64,000 nt of DNA from Lactococcus allomyrinae (GCF_003627095.1 NZ_CP032627.1:806001-870000), one strand, 5' to 3'. Positions 9,450 through 17,977 are shown, numbered from the stretch's first letter. Numbers and translations: made by a program. Notes: generated by a model not told the origin, from the letters alone.

Positions 9450-11051
9450 TTAAATTTCAGGAGGAACAAATTCTGAAATGAGTGCCTCTGCACATTTTAG
9501 ACCATCAATTGCAGCTGAAACAATACCACCTGCAAATCCTGCGCCTTCACCCGAAGGATAGATTCCTTTGGTGGATACAGATTGAAAACTTTCTTCATCT
9601 CGATTGATACGAACAGGTGAGGAAGAACGTGACTCTACCCCAGTCAACACAGCATCTGATAAAGCAAATCCATGTAATTTTTTATCTAAACCGATAATTG
9701 CTTCTTTCATTGGAGTCGTGATATATTCTGGAAAAAGTTGCTCTAAATCACTAGGAGTGACTCCTAGTGCATAACTTGGTTCCACCGTTCCCATTGCAGT
9801 TGAAGCTTTGCCATCAAGAAAGTCACCAACGAGTTGGGCAGGCGCTTTGTAAGAAGAACCTCCCAGTTCAAAAGCTTTCGCTTCTAATTCTCGTTGAAAC
9901 TCTACACCAGCCAAAGGATGAGTTGTCGGAAAATCTTCTGGAAAAACCTGAACAAGCAGTCCTGAATTTGCATTTTTTTGATTGCGCGCATGTTCTGACA
10001 TTCCATTTGTAACTAATCGTCCTGTTTCAGAGGAAGCAGGAACAACGAGACCTCCTGGACACATACAAAAAGTATAGACCCCTCGACCAGAAGAAGATTT
10101 ATAAGTGAGGCGGTATTCAGCAGCACCAAGCCTTTTATTTTCGGCAAATTCTTTATATTGTGCTTTATTAATTAGCTTTTGGGGATGTTCAATGCGCACG
10201 CCAACGGCAAAAGGTTTTGCTGTGATTTGAATTCCTTTGTCATAAAGTTCTGAGAAAGTATCACGTGCCGAATGTCCAATAGCTAATATGGCTTGATTAG
10301 CATTAATTACTGTTCCATCAACAAGTTTCACAGCAGTAAGGGCTTGATTTTCAATGATGAACTGCTCAACCTGTGCCTCAAAATGAACTTCTCCTCCAAG
10401 AGCAATAATTTGTTCACGGATTTTTTTGACAATATCTCGAAGTAAGTCTGTACCTACATGAGGATGCGCTTTATATAAAATATCTTCTGGCGCACCGGCA
10501 AGGACGAACTCTTCTAGGACTTTACGACCGCGTAAATCTCGCACACGACTGGTTAATTTTCCATCAGAAAAAGTTCCTGCGCCCCCTTCACCAAACTGGA
10601 CATTGGATTTGGGATTTAATTTTCCTTTTTTCCAAAATTCATCAATGGATTTTACACGTTCATCAACTGCTTCTCCACGTTCTAAAACAATAGGTTTATA
10701 GCCATTTTGCGCTAAAAGTAGAGCGGCAAACATCCCAGCAGGACCAAAGCCGATAACAAGTGGGCGATGCTGCATTTTTTTGATTCCGTGTTCAGGATTT
10801 TTGTAATCAAGCTTGGGAGCCAATGAAACATTTTTTAGATTTTTAGCCAATATCTTGCCCTCATTTTGCAGAGCAACATCAACGGTATAGATAAAGTCTA
10901 TTTCACCACGATGTCTAGCATCAATGGATTCTTTATAAATTCGATAATTTAAGAGTTCATGCTCAGAAATTTTGAGTTTTTTCAAAATGAGCGCTTTAAT
11001 TTTTGATACAGGCTCATCAATTGAAAGTTTAATTTGTGTGATACGAATCAT
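9450..11051 (-). CDS. NAD(P)/FAD-dependent dehydrogenase of the COG2509 family
   Basis: Flavoprotein of 533 aa. A small N-terminal domain (residues 1-90) precedes the FAD-binding Rossmann motif PLVIGFGPAGMFAALLLAQNG near residue 98. GEGGAGTFSDGKLTSRVRD and the C-terminal GIYPSGEGAGFAGGIVSAAIDGLKCAEAL complete the FAD site. This family is widespread and conserved but its reaction is not established. It begins four bases after the rlmCD stop codon, so the two are co-transcribed and this gene depends on the rlmCD promoter. Confidence 0.9.
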   Translation of the reverse strand: MIRITQIKLSIDEPVSKIKALILKKLKISEHELLNYRIYKESIDARHRGEIDFIYTVDVALQNEGKILAKNLKNVSLAPKLDYKNPEHGIKKMQHRPLVIGFGPAGMFAALLLAQNGYKPIVLERGEAVDERVKSIDEFWKKGKLNPKSNVQFGEGGAGTFSDGKLTSRVRDLRGRKVLEEFVLAGAPEDILYKAHPHVGTDLLRDIVKKIREQIIALGGEVHFEAQVEQFIIENQALTAVKLVDGTVINANQAILAIGHSARDTFSELYDKGIQITAKPFAVGVRIEHPQKLINKAQYKEFAENKRLGAAEYRLTYKSSSGRGVYTFCMCPGGLVVPASSETGRLVTNGMSEHARNQKNANSGLLVQVFPEDFPTTHPLAGVEFQRELEAKAFELGGSSYKAPAQLVGDFLDGKASTAMGTVEPSYALGVTPSDLEQLFPEYITTPMKEAIIGLDKKLHGFALSDAVLTGVESRSSSPVRINRDEESFQSVSTKGIYPSGEGAGFAGGIVSAAIDGLKCAEALISEFVPPEI

Positions 11052-11054
11052 GAA

Positions 11055-12419
11055 TTACTTTCTAATGAAATTTGCTACTAGTTCAATATGGTGAGTTTGT
11101 GGAAAAAGGTCAACAGGTTGAACTTTGTCTAATTGATAGCCTTGCTCCTCAAGCCGAACAACATCGCGTGCAAAGGTGGCAGGGTTACAAGAAATATAAA
11201 TAATTGCTCGTGCTTGAGTCTCAGAAGCCACCTTGATAAAAGTTTCATCAAGTCCTTTTCTGGGTGGATCAACAAAAACAAGGTCTGGTTTAATCCCCGA
11301 TTTGAGCCATTTTGGAAGAAGCGCTTCGGCCATTCCTACTTCGTAGTGAGTATTACTCAGATTATTGAGTCTGGCATTATGTTTTGCATCACTCACAGCT
11401 TCTGGAATCACTTCCATTCCGTAAACTTGGTGAACTTTATCTGCCATTCCAATCCCGATTGTTCCAATCCCTGAATAAGCATCAATAACAACATCTGTTG
11501 CTTTCAAGTCAGCAAAATCATAGGCAATTTGATACAGTTTTTCTGCTTGTTCCGTATTGACCTGATAAAAAGCTGGTGCTGAAATCTGAAAAGTTTTGCC
11601 AAGCATTGTATCAGTGATATATCCTTGACCGTAAAGCACTTTGAACCTTTTACCTAAAATGAAAGAACCCGTGTCAGCATTAATATTAAGTTGGACAGAT
11701 TTGATATTAGGAAATTTTTCTGTCAGTGCTGACAGAAGTCGGTCAGCATCTTTTGGTAATTTGTCAGAGGTTACAACAAGTGTAACCATTATCTCAGAGC
11801 TATGATACGCTTTTCTGACTACTATATTGCGCAGCCAGCCCTGACGTGTTTTTTCATCATAACTGCTGACAGCAATCTTGCGAAATTCATCACGTAAAAA
11901 TAAAATGATAGCATCGATTTCAGGCGTTTGGATATAAAAATTTTCAACTGGAATAAGCGTATGTGAATTTTTTCTGAAAAATCCTGTGGTCAACAGACCA
12001 TTAATATCGCGAACAGGCACCTGAGCTTTGTTACGATAAGCGAGTGTTCTGTCAGCAGGAATAACGTTGCTGACAGGAAAATCTTCCTTGTGCGCTGTTT
12101 TTGTCAGTAACTGACAGACTTGTTTTTGTTTAAATTTAAGTTGTTCTTCGTATGAAAGATGACCAAAATCAGCAATTCCTGTCCGCAAATAATCCAAATT
12201 AACACCGCTCACACGATGCTCACTTTGCGTTAAAAACTGCTCTACACGTCCGAAACCAAAAGATTTTCCGACTTTTAAGACACGCATCATAATGCGCTCG
12301 TCAGGAAGTGCATTATCTACAAAAAAAGGAAAATGCTCAATCTTAACTACACCCTGTCCTTCGTGAGTTAAGTCAATCACATCCGCCTCAAATATTTCAT
12401 TTTTTTTGAAATTTATCAT
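11055..12419 (-). CDS. rlmCD: 23S rRNA (uracil-C5)-methyltransferase, RlmCD/RumA family
   Basis: TRAM domain (residues 1-60) and a SAM-dependent RumA methyltransferase domain with DAYSGIGTIGIGMADKVHQV, FVDPPRKGLDE and the nucleophile Cys in YISCNPATFARDV. In Gram-positive bacteria this family methylates U747 and U1939 of 23S rRNA. The Cys cluster that ligates the 4Fe-4S centre in E. coli RlmD is gone: the matching stretch reads GIADFGHLSYEEQLKFK without cysteine. Two in-frame ATGs exist; I prefer 12419 because it coincides with the predicted transcription start (see promoter), giving 454 aa. It contains several CTGTCAG repeats inside the coding sequence. Confidence 0.9.
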   Translation of the reverse strand: MINFKKNEIFEADVIDLTHEGQGVVKIEHFPFFVDNALPDERIMMRVLKVGKSFGFGRVEQFLTQSEHRVSGVNLDYLRTGIADFGHLSYEEQLKFKQKQVCQLLTKTAHKEDFPVSNVIPADRTLAYRNKAQVPVRDINGLLTTGFFRKNSHTLIPVENFYIQTPEIDAIILFLRDEFRKIAVSSYDEKTRQGWLRNIVVRKAYHSSEIMVTLVVTSDKLPKDADRLLSALTEKFPNIKSVQLNINADTGSFILGKRFKVLYGQGYITDTMLGKTFQISAPAFYQVNTEQAEKLYQIAYDFADLKATDVVIDAYSGIGTIGIGMADKVHQVYGMEVIPEAVSDAKHNARLNNLSNTHYEVGMAEALLPKWLKSGIKPDLVFVDPPRKGLDETFIKVASETQARAIIYISCNPATFARDVVRLEEQGYQLDKVQPVDLFPQTHHIELVANFIRK

Positions 12420-12425
12420 GTCCAT

Positions 12426-12434
12426 ATTATAACA
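12426..12434 (-). promoter_or_regulatory. extended -10 promoter of rlmCD, leaderless
   Basis: Minus-strand TGTTATAAT is an extended -10 (TGnTATAAT) at 12434-12426. Six bases separate the hexamer from the ATG at 12419, so the A of ATG falls at +1. The -35 region is weak and there is no Shine-Dalgarno sequence, so a leaderless mRNA is predicted. Confidence 0.65.
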
Positions 12435-12580
12435 TAAAGCCCTTTGAATTTCTGCCCCAGAGCCGCTTATTTCCTCGTGAATAAAACGATATTTTTATAG
12501 CTGATTCTTTGTAATACTATTTGACTAGACCTCTCCCCTTAAATCCTTAGAGTAAGTCTAGTACCGTACTGACAAACAAA

Positions 12581-12615
12581 AAACATTACTGACAAATTTC
12601 CTGTCAGTAATGTTT
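12581..12615 (-). terminator. terminator of the ArsD-like gene
   Basis: A 14-bp perfect stem (12581-12594 with 12602-12615) and 7-base loop lies just after the stop codon; on the minus strand it runs into GTTTTTTTG. The stem contains ACTGACA/TGTCAGT, the recurrent repeat of this window. Confidence 0.82.
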
Positions 12616-12625
12616 TTATTTGCAA

Positions 12626-12958
12626 TCAATGACCACCACATGAACAATTTTCGCAATTATCACCACAACCACCGACGTTTTGAAAACTTATTCCTGTAAT
12701 TTCCGTCAAATCATCAATTGTTGGATACTCACCAATCAGCACAATCTCTCCGTCAACAAGCGTAAGTGGGAGCGTATCCTCTTTTTGCAACATTTGCATG
12801 ACTTGCGGATAACGAGTAAATGCTTCTGGCTGATTCATCAAATTATAACGTTTCATCGTTAGCTCATCACCATTTTGAAATGCAGCGAGAATTTGTGTCA
12901 ATCCCATCATTTCCATGTTAAAATCGGGAATTTTTGCTTCGAACAACTCTATTAACAT
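12626..12958 (-). CDS. ArsD-like thioredoxin-fold protein with Cys-rich tail
   Basis: Small cytoplasmic protein of 110 aa. The middle (KRYNLMNQPEAFTRYPQVM, then LPLTLVDGEIVLIGEYPTI) matches the ArsD core, where the family reads RFNL..QP.AF and LPL.L.DGE....GRYP. ArsD is an arsenic metallochaperone/repressor using vicinal Cys pairs. This protein lacks the N-terminal CC pair and instead ends in CGDNCENCSCGGH, five Cys and one His, a plausible metal or metalloid site. No other ars gene is nearby. It is monocistronic behind a leader with a terminator-like hairpin. The family call is by motif resemblance; function unknown. Confidence 0.65.
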   Translation of the reverse strand: MLIELFEAKIPDFNMEMMGLTQILAAFQNGDELTMKRYNLMNQPEAFTRYPQVMQMLQKEDTLPLTLVDGEIVLIGEYPTIDDLTEITGISFQNVGGCGDNCENCSCGGH

Positions 12959-12983
12959 CTATTTTTTTCCTAATCTTTTAGAT

Positions 12984-13017
12984 AAAAAACGCTATCCCCA
13001 ACCGAAGAGATAACGTT
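12984..13017 (-). promoter_or_regulatory. leader hairpin with T tract upstream of the ArsD-like gene (possible attenuator)
   Basis: On the minus strand, AACGTTATCTC pairs with the region ending GGATAGCGTT (about 11 bp with G-U pairs), followed directly by TTTTTT. It lies between a good promoter (13047-13075) and the start codon at 12958, so a transcript from that promoter would have to read through an intrinsic terminator. Confidence 0.55.
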
Positions 13018-13046
13018 GTGAAACCGTTTAAAATTTCTACAAATAG

Positions 13047-13075
13047 ATTGTATCACTATTTTACGAGCTTTGCAA
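13047..13075 (-). promoter_or_regulatory. sigma-A promoter of the ArsD-like gene
   Basis: Minus strand TTGCAA (13075-13070), 17-base spacer, TACAAT (13052-13047). Predicted start near 13040, giving a leader of about 80 bases before the ATG at 12958. Confidence 0.65.
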
Positions 13076-13155
13076 GATAAAACAATAAAGCAAAAAAACT
13101 TAGTCAGTATACTGACAATAATTCTGTCAGTGCTGACCAAGTTATAAAATCCCCT

Positions 13156-13926
13156 TTATATCTTTTGTGCTTCCACTTCTTGCATTGTATCCTTTGTAAA
13201 CCAAAGATACGCACCATAAAAGGCATTAACAAGCATTGCAATTTGAAGAATGAACATTCCCAAAAAAGAATTTCCTGAACTTTGCCAAGCATTAAACCAA
13301 ATCACCACATTAATCACATCAATCAAAATCCAGCCAAGCCACTGACTCCGATAACCATAAGTCATGAGAAGTTGACTAATAATCGCTAAAGGAAGCAAGG
13401 TAGCATCCAAGAAGATTTGTTGCCCTCCCAAATGATGGCTTGTCAAAAGAACAATACCATAAATCACTGCAAATCCACCAATGGCTAAAAGTGCTTTACC
13501 TCGAGTGATTTTTTTAGGCGTCACTTCTGTTCCATGCGTTTCAGACAAATCTTTTTGCCAAGCATAGATGCCAATAAACTGCATCACCAGATAATAACTT
13601 TGGGAAAACATATCTCCGACAAGACGAGCATGTGCAGCAACAATAAACCAGAAAATCGTAGCAATTAATCCGAAAGTATAATTTGTCAAACGCCCTCGAT
13701 TGACTAAAATCAAATTAACGATAGTAAACACCTCAACAATAAGTATAAGATTACTCATCAGATCAAAAGTTCCCGAAAAAAGATAAGCGACAATCTGTGA
13801 AAGGAGTAAAATTGCCAACAGGATATAATCTCTGATTGAGAGCGTCGTCAACTCTTTTATTATCACTTTAGGATTAAAACTATTGCTCATTCCCTGAGAT
13901 AAAATCTTTAATTTTGTATTCATCAT
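13156..13926 (-). CDS. pnuC: nicotinamide riboside transporter PnuC
   Basis: Integral membrane facilitator of 256 aa with seven or eight hydrophobic segments, the SWEET-like PnuC fold. The conserved stretch QSYYLVMQFIGIYAWQKD lies near residue 130 and RSQWLGWILIDVINVVIWF near residue 205. It imports nicotinamide riboside, which is trapped by phosphorylation by NadR. The nadR gene ends 18 bases upstream, so the two are one operon. The downstream hairpin at 12984-13017 could also stop this transcript. Confidence 0.9.
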   Translation of the reverse strand: MMNTKLKILSQGMSNSFNPKVIIKELTTLSIRDYILLAILLLSQIVAYLFSGTFDLMSNLILIVEVFTIVNLILVNRGRLTNYTFGLIATIFWFIVAAHARLVGDMFSQSYYLVMQFIGIYAWQKDLSETHGTEVTPKKITRGKALLAIGGFAVIYGIVLLTSHHLGGQQIFLDATLLPLAIISQLLMTYGYRSQWLGWILIDVINVVIWFNAWQSSGNSFLGMFILQIAMLVNAFYGAYLWFTKDTMQEVEAQKI

Positions 13927-13944
13927 ATTTTCCTCTGATATTTT

Positions 13945-15075
13945 CTATTTTAAATGTTCAATTTTTATATTTAAACGGACTTCTATTGCTTTAATGGCTT
14001 GCTGATAACGAAGATAAAATCCTTCCTGAGCATTTTTACCTTGTTTGTCTAGTAAAACAATCTTATCCTCAAAACCATACTGTTTGAAATACCATAATAA
14101 CGTATTGTGATATTCCATCCGACTTGTTTGCCACTCCATATTCCTAAAACCATCATCTACATAATTTGTTATAGGTGGTACAATCAAAATTAAATCAAAA
14201 TTCTCTTTAGCAATTGTAATATCAAATAAATCTTTCAGCCGTTCATTTTCTTCTTTTGAGAGGTAGAGAGCCGCATAAGTCTGTGTAACAATTGCATCTG
14301 TATCAAAGAAAGTAATGCCATTATTTGACGGACTGCAAATTTCCTTATAATTTGCCGCACTCTGTCCCAATATAAAATTAGCGTAATCAGTCGCTTTCAG
14401 TTCTTCATCAGTAATATTTGCCTCTTCTTCATAAAGTCTAGCATATTCCTCAGAGAAGGGAGCATTGATGGAGCGTGCTAAACGCCGAGTTAGCGTTGAT
14501 TTTCCTGTACTCGCAGAGCCAGCAATCAATACTTTTTTAGTAAAATGACGGCGAAAAACACGATTAATTTTGTCCCAATGTTTCATAGGATCTTTCCTAA
14601 TTTCAGTGGCTGATATCTCAATCATCTGTCGATCTTGTATTTCCACAGTAAAGTTTGACGGAAGATTTTTTTTGAGCTCATCAATATACTCAACTTCGCT
14701 CACATAAAGTGTGAAGCTAACGGATTCAAAATTCTCTACAATACTTTCTTCAACAATCGTTATCAAAGCCTTGCTCCATTCTTCCCAGCCCTTTGGATAT
14801 TCTGGTATTCCATTTTCATTTAACATGGCTACGCGTAGATTTAGTTCATCATTGTAAGCCTCACGAAGATAACGAAAACGTTTCTCCAATGAAAGACCTA
14901 TTTTATCACCTCTATCTCCGTCATAGCCTGTTACAATGACAAGTGCAGCATCATTATTCATTAAAGTCTTATAAATCAATTGCTGATGTCCAACATGAAG
15001 TGGAGCAAACGCTCCAAATGTTAATCCAATCTGTTTTCCTTTCAGTTTTTGTTTATTGATATTTTTAGTTTCCAA
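13945..15075 (-). CDS. nadR: bifunctional NMN adenylyltransferase / ribosylnicotinamide kinase
   Basis: The N-terminal nucleotidyltransferase domain has GLTFGAFAPLHVGHQ with the HxGH signature near residue 26; the C-terminal P-loop kinase has IAGSASTGKSTLTRRLA near residue 190. Together they convert nicotinamide riboside to NMN and then NAD. The start is a TTG at 15075: AAGGAG lies eight bases upstream, while the nearby ATG (out of frame) meets a stop at once. Length 376 aa. No helix-turn-helix precedes the first domain, unlike enterobacterial NadR, so repression is probably done by the adjacent Nudix regulator. It forms an operon with pnuC. Confidence 0.92.
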   Translation of the reverse strand: METKNINKQKLKGKQIGLTFGAFAPLHVGHQQLIYKTLMNNDAALVIVTGYDGDRGDKIGLSLEKRFRYLREAYNDELNLRVAMLNENGIPEYPKGWEEWSKALITIVEESIVENFESVSFTLYVSEVEYIDELKKNLPSNFTVEIQDRQMIEISATEIRKDPMKHWDKINRVFRRHFTKKVLIAGSASTGKSTLTRRLARSINAPFSEEYARLYEEEANITDEELKATDYANFILGQSAANYKEICSPSNNGITFFDTDAIVTQTYAALYLSKEENERLKDLFDITIAKENFDLILIVPPITNYVDDGFRNMEWQTSRMEYHNTLLWYFKQYGFEDKIVLLDKQGKNAQEGFYLRYQQAIKAIEVRLNIKIEHLK

Positions 15076-15091
15076 TATCCATTCTCCTTTT

Positions 15092-15106
15092 AGGTATTTT
15101 ATACTT
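15092..15106 (-). promoter_or_regulatory. candidate NrtR-type operator before nadR
   Basis: Minus strand AAGTATAAAATACCT closely matches the two palindromes in front of nrtR (AAGTATATCATACCT and AAGTATATTATACTT). It overlaps the likely -10 of nadR (TATAAA) and lies just before the AAGGAG ribosome site. Confidence 0.55.
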
Positions 15107-15149
15107 TTATTATTTCAAAGATGAAACGAGCGCATTGCACTCGCCATCC

Positions 15150-15934
15150 TTATTTCCTAAAACTTAAAATCTTTTTAGGTCTTCCTGGACTTTTAGGTTT
15201 TTTCCCAAATCGGCCTGTATCCATAAGGATAGGATTATTTTTCACGTAAATCTTCACAAAATTTCCTGTCGAATAACTTTCAAATTTTTCATCAAAGTAC
15301 TTTAAAACTTTTAAAGCATCCGTGGAAAGAAATTCCTCTCCTAAAACATGCAAAATATCAGGAGTGACATCTAAACTTTCTTTGATACGTTTGAAAGTAG
15401 TTAAAATAATATCTTTATGGTCAAAGGCTAAATCATCAAGAGATACGTACGCTTTGGGATGAAGAAACTCCAACTCTCCCTCTGAATTTCTATTTATTGT
15501 AAACCAACGTGCACTTCTTGCGTCATCACTAGCGATTGGAGTCACAAAAGGATATAGAAAAGTCGCATGAGCAACAGAGATTATCCATTGTCGCGGATCA
15601 CGGTTAGGATCAGTAAACGCTCCAATCTGCCACATTTGATTGTCCTGAGTAATTTCAACCCCCGTTTCTTCTTTGGTTTCACGTAAAGCCGCCTCTTTTG
15701 CAGATTCACTAGCATCTACGAATCCCCCACCAAAGCAAACTTTCCTTTGAAAGGGTGTGCTTTACGCTCAATTAACAAAATTTTTAATTGATTATCACTA
15801 GGGTCAAAACCAAAAATAACATTATCAATCGTCATAGCTGGTTTCTCATAGCTTTTCCAGTCCTGACTTTTATACCAAGCAAGATATTCTTTTTCACTTG
15901 CCTGTGTTTCGTAGTATTTTTTTTCTTCTTCCAT
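15150..15934 (-). pseudogene. nrtR: NrtR-type Nudix transcriptional regulator, one-base frameshift
   Basis: An N-terminal Nudix domain and a C-terminal winged-helix region (STDALKVLKYFDEKF ... GRFGKKPKSPGRPKK) form the architecture of NrtR, the ADP-ribose-sensing repressor of NAD genes. The frame breaks at a C run at 15724-15728: the coding strand has five Gs where six restore VGGFVDASESAKEAALRETK, a complete Nudix box (G-x5-E-x7-RE-x2-EE-x-G). With one base added the gene would encode about 260 aa. Its position before nadR-pnuC and the shared palindromes support NAD-salvage control. The ATG at 15934 lies six bases after a -10 box, predicting a leaderless mRNA. Genuine decay or sequencing error cannot be told apart here. 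Confidence 0.8.
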
Positions 15935-15939
15935 GATAA

Positions 15940-15954
15940 AAGTATATCATACCT
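15940..15954 (-). promoter_or_regulatory. operator palindrome 2 of nrtR
   Basis: AAGTATATCATACCT is an imperfect 15-bp palindrome overlapping the -10 of the nrtR promoter. It is centred 35 bases from a perfect copy at 15975-15989. Confidence 0.55.
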
Positions 15955-15969
15955 ATATCTTGCTGTCAA
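15941..15969 (-). promoter_or_regulatory. sigma-A promoter of nrtR, leaderless
   Basis: Minus strand TTGACA (15969-15964), 17-base spacer, TATACT (15946-15941), then six bases and the ATG at 15934. The A of ATG falls at the expected +1 and no ribosome site exists. Confidence 0.75.
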
Positions 15970-15974
15970 TAATT

Positions 15975-15989
15975 AAGTATATTATACTT
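15975..15989 (-). promoter_or_regulatory. operator palindrome 1 of nrtR
   Basis: AAGTATATTATACTT is a perfect 7+1+7 palindrome just upstream of the -35 box. With the copy over the -10 it brackets the promoter, as expected for autorepression by a dimeric regulator. Confidence 0.6.
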
Positions 15990-16001
15990 TTATATATTGT
16001 T

Positions 16002-16041
16002 GAAAAAGTCCACCTATCTTTTGATAGAATTGGACTTTTTC
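16002..16041 (-). terminator. terminator of the murB-pot operon
   Basis: A long interrupted stem (GAAAAAGTCCA...TGGACTTTTTC with an inner CTATC/GATAG stem) lies about 50 bases after the potD stop and ends in TTTTTC on the minus strand. Confidence 0.8.
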
Positions 16042-16089
16042 ACTATTTTTATAACAAAATGCTATATATTAAGTTCAATATTTAGTTTC

Positions 16090-17157
16090 TTATTTATGCA
16101 TTTTAAATTCCAAATACAAATCATTGTAAAAGCCTGTCCAATAAGGGCTTAAGTTTTTATAGGCTTCATCATCTTTAATGACAGATTCATCAGGATAAAA
16201 TTCTTTATCATTACGCACAGCCTTTGGCAATAGGGATTTAGCCTTCATATTTGGTGTAGAGTAGCCTACCCATTCTGCGTTTTGAGCTGCATTTTTAGGC
16301 TCTTGCATAAAATTGATAAAGGCATAGGCTCCTTTAACATTTTTAGCAGTTTTAGGAATAGCCAGATTATCATACCAAATATTTGTTCGCTCTGGAATGA
16401 CATAATGCAAATGACTGTTCTCTGAAGTCATTTCAGCTGCTTGCCCACTGTAGACTACTGCCATAGGCGTTTCATTGTTAATCATATAATTCATGATTTC
16501 ATCGCCTAAAATTGCTTTTACATTTGGTGTTAATTTAAGTAAATCTTTATAGGCAATATCAAGTTCCTTTTTATTAGTCGTATTGAGCGAATAGCCTTGT
16601 TTACTCAAAACCATTGCCATGACATCTCGGACGCTATCAGTCAACAAAATAGAGTTTTTATAAGCAGGTGACCAAATATCATTCCAAACTTTTGGAGGAT
16701 TTTTCACTGTTTTATCATTATAAACAATCCCTAAAGTTCCCCAAAAATAAGGCACAGAATATTGATTCCCAGGGTCAAAAGCAGGATTAAGTAACTTAGG
16801 GTCATCATCATTCAAGCCGTTGATTTTTTTATGGTCAAGCTTCATGAGCAGATGTTCTTTTGCCATTTTCTCAATCATATAGTCAGAAGGCACGACAATA
16901 TCATAAGCTGTTCCGCCTTGTTTCACTTTCGCGTACATCGCTTCATTTGAGTCAAAGGTCATGTAATTCACTTTATAACCGGTTTGCTTTTCAAACTTTG
17001 TAATCAAAGCAGGATCAATATATTCGCCCCAGTTAAAAATAGTTAGACTATTATTGGCTGTTTTTAGTCCATCTGCAGCTTTCATACGATTGGTTACAAA
17101 ACCAAGCAACACTGTAATCGCCACAATTCCTAAAAAGAAATAAAGTAATTTTTTCAA
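16090..17157 (-). CDS. potD: spermidine/putrescine ABC transporter, substrate-binding protein
   Basis: Extracytoplasmic polyamine-binding protein. It has an N-terminal hydrophobic anchor (LLYFFLGIVAITVLLGFV) without a lipobox Cys. Mature domain motifs are TIFNWGEYIDPALITKFEKQ, TFDSNEAMYAKVKQGGTAYDIVVPSDYM, and WYDNLAIPKTAKNVKGAYAFINF. Two in-frame TTG codons are possible; I chose 17157 (MKKLLYFF) because GGAG lies six bases upstream, giving 355 aa. The gene is last in murB-potABCD and follows potC after about 20 bases. Confidence 0.92.
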   Translation of the reverse strand: MKKLLYFFLGIVAITVLLGFVTNRMKAADGLKTANNSLTIFNWGEYIDPALITKFEKQTGYKVNYMTFDSNEAMYAKVKQGGTAYDIVVPSDYMIEKMAKEHLLMKLDHKKINGLNDDDPKLLNPAFDPGNQYSVPYFWGTLGIVYNDKTVKNPPKVWNDIWSPAYKNSILLTDSVRDVMAMVLSKQGYSLNTTNKKELDIAYKDLLKLTPNVKAILGDEIMNYMINNETPMAVVYSGQAAEMTSENSHLHYVIPERTNIWYDNLAIPKTAKNVKGAYAFINFMQEPKNAAQNAEWVGYSTPNMKAKSLLPKAVRNDKEFYPDESVIKDDEAYKNLSPYWTGFYNDLYLEFKMHK

Positions 17158-17177
17158 TTGATTCTCCAATCCATCTT

Positions 17178-17977
17178 TTAAGTCAAATTCGGAGATTTTC
17201 CGACTGTATCAGAGTCCCTCATAATAAAATAATACCCTATTACTAGCACAATTGAAAAGAGAAATACAATCGCAGATAAAGCATTGATTTCTAACGATAT
17301 TCCTGCGCGCGCACGAGAATAGATTTCAACAGACAACGTTGTAAAATCATTCCCTGTTACGAAGAATGTGACTGCAAAATCATCAAGTGAGTAAGTAAAG
17401 GCCATGAAGAATCCCGCAATAATCCCTGGAGTCAAATAAGGAAGCACAATTTCACGCAAAGTCTGTGAAGGAGTTGCCCCAAATCATTAGCTGCATCTAC
17501 CAGTGATTTGTCCATTTCTTGATAGAGTGGCATTACCATTAACACGACAATCGGAATGGAAAAGGCAATATGACTTAAAAGGACTGAAACAAAACCAAGT
17601 TGCATTCCAATCATTGTGAAGAGAATTAAGAAAGAGGCCCCAATGACAACATCTGGTGAGACCATTAAAACATTGTTTAAACCTAGTAAAACATCACGTC
17701 CCCTATCCTTCAATCTAACAATATACATTGCTCCAAATGTTCCAATCAAGGTAGCAATAAGCGAACTTAAAAAAGCTAGAAAGAAAGTTTGAACAACAAT
17801 CAAAATTAAACGTTGGTCGGCAAACAGTTCTTTAAAATTATCTAATGTAAAGCCTGTAAATTTACTCATATCACCGCCAGCATTGAAAGCATAGAAAATA
17901 AGATAAAAAATTGGAGCATACAAAAGGACGAGTACAAAAGCAAGGTAGATTTTTCCAATAGGACGTTTATTTTGCAT
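17178..17977 (-). pseudogene. potC: spermidine/putrescine permease PotC, one-base frameshift
   Basis: Second inner-membrane subunit of the polyamine importer, with six predicted membrane helices. The start at 17977 has GGAGG five bases upstream and overlaps the end of potB. The frame is lost at a C run at 17477-17480: the coding strand has four Gs, and a fifth restores DLGATPSQTLREIVLPYL, the EAA loop that contacts PotA. After the shift the true frame continues to residue ~266 with VKSPNL-type C-terminus. As read, the first frame ends in about 181 aa without the EAA loop, so PotABCD would be inactive unless the base call is wrong or slippage restores the frame. Confidence 0.85.

Noticed and set aside
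15724-15728. Phase-variable contingency tract in nrtR
   Set aside because: A run of five or six Gs is too short for frequent slippage, and a second, equal lesion in potC makes base-calling error more likely.
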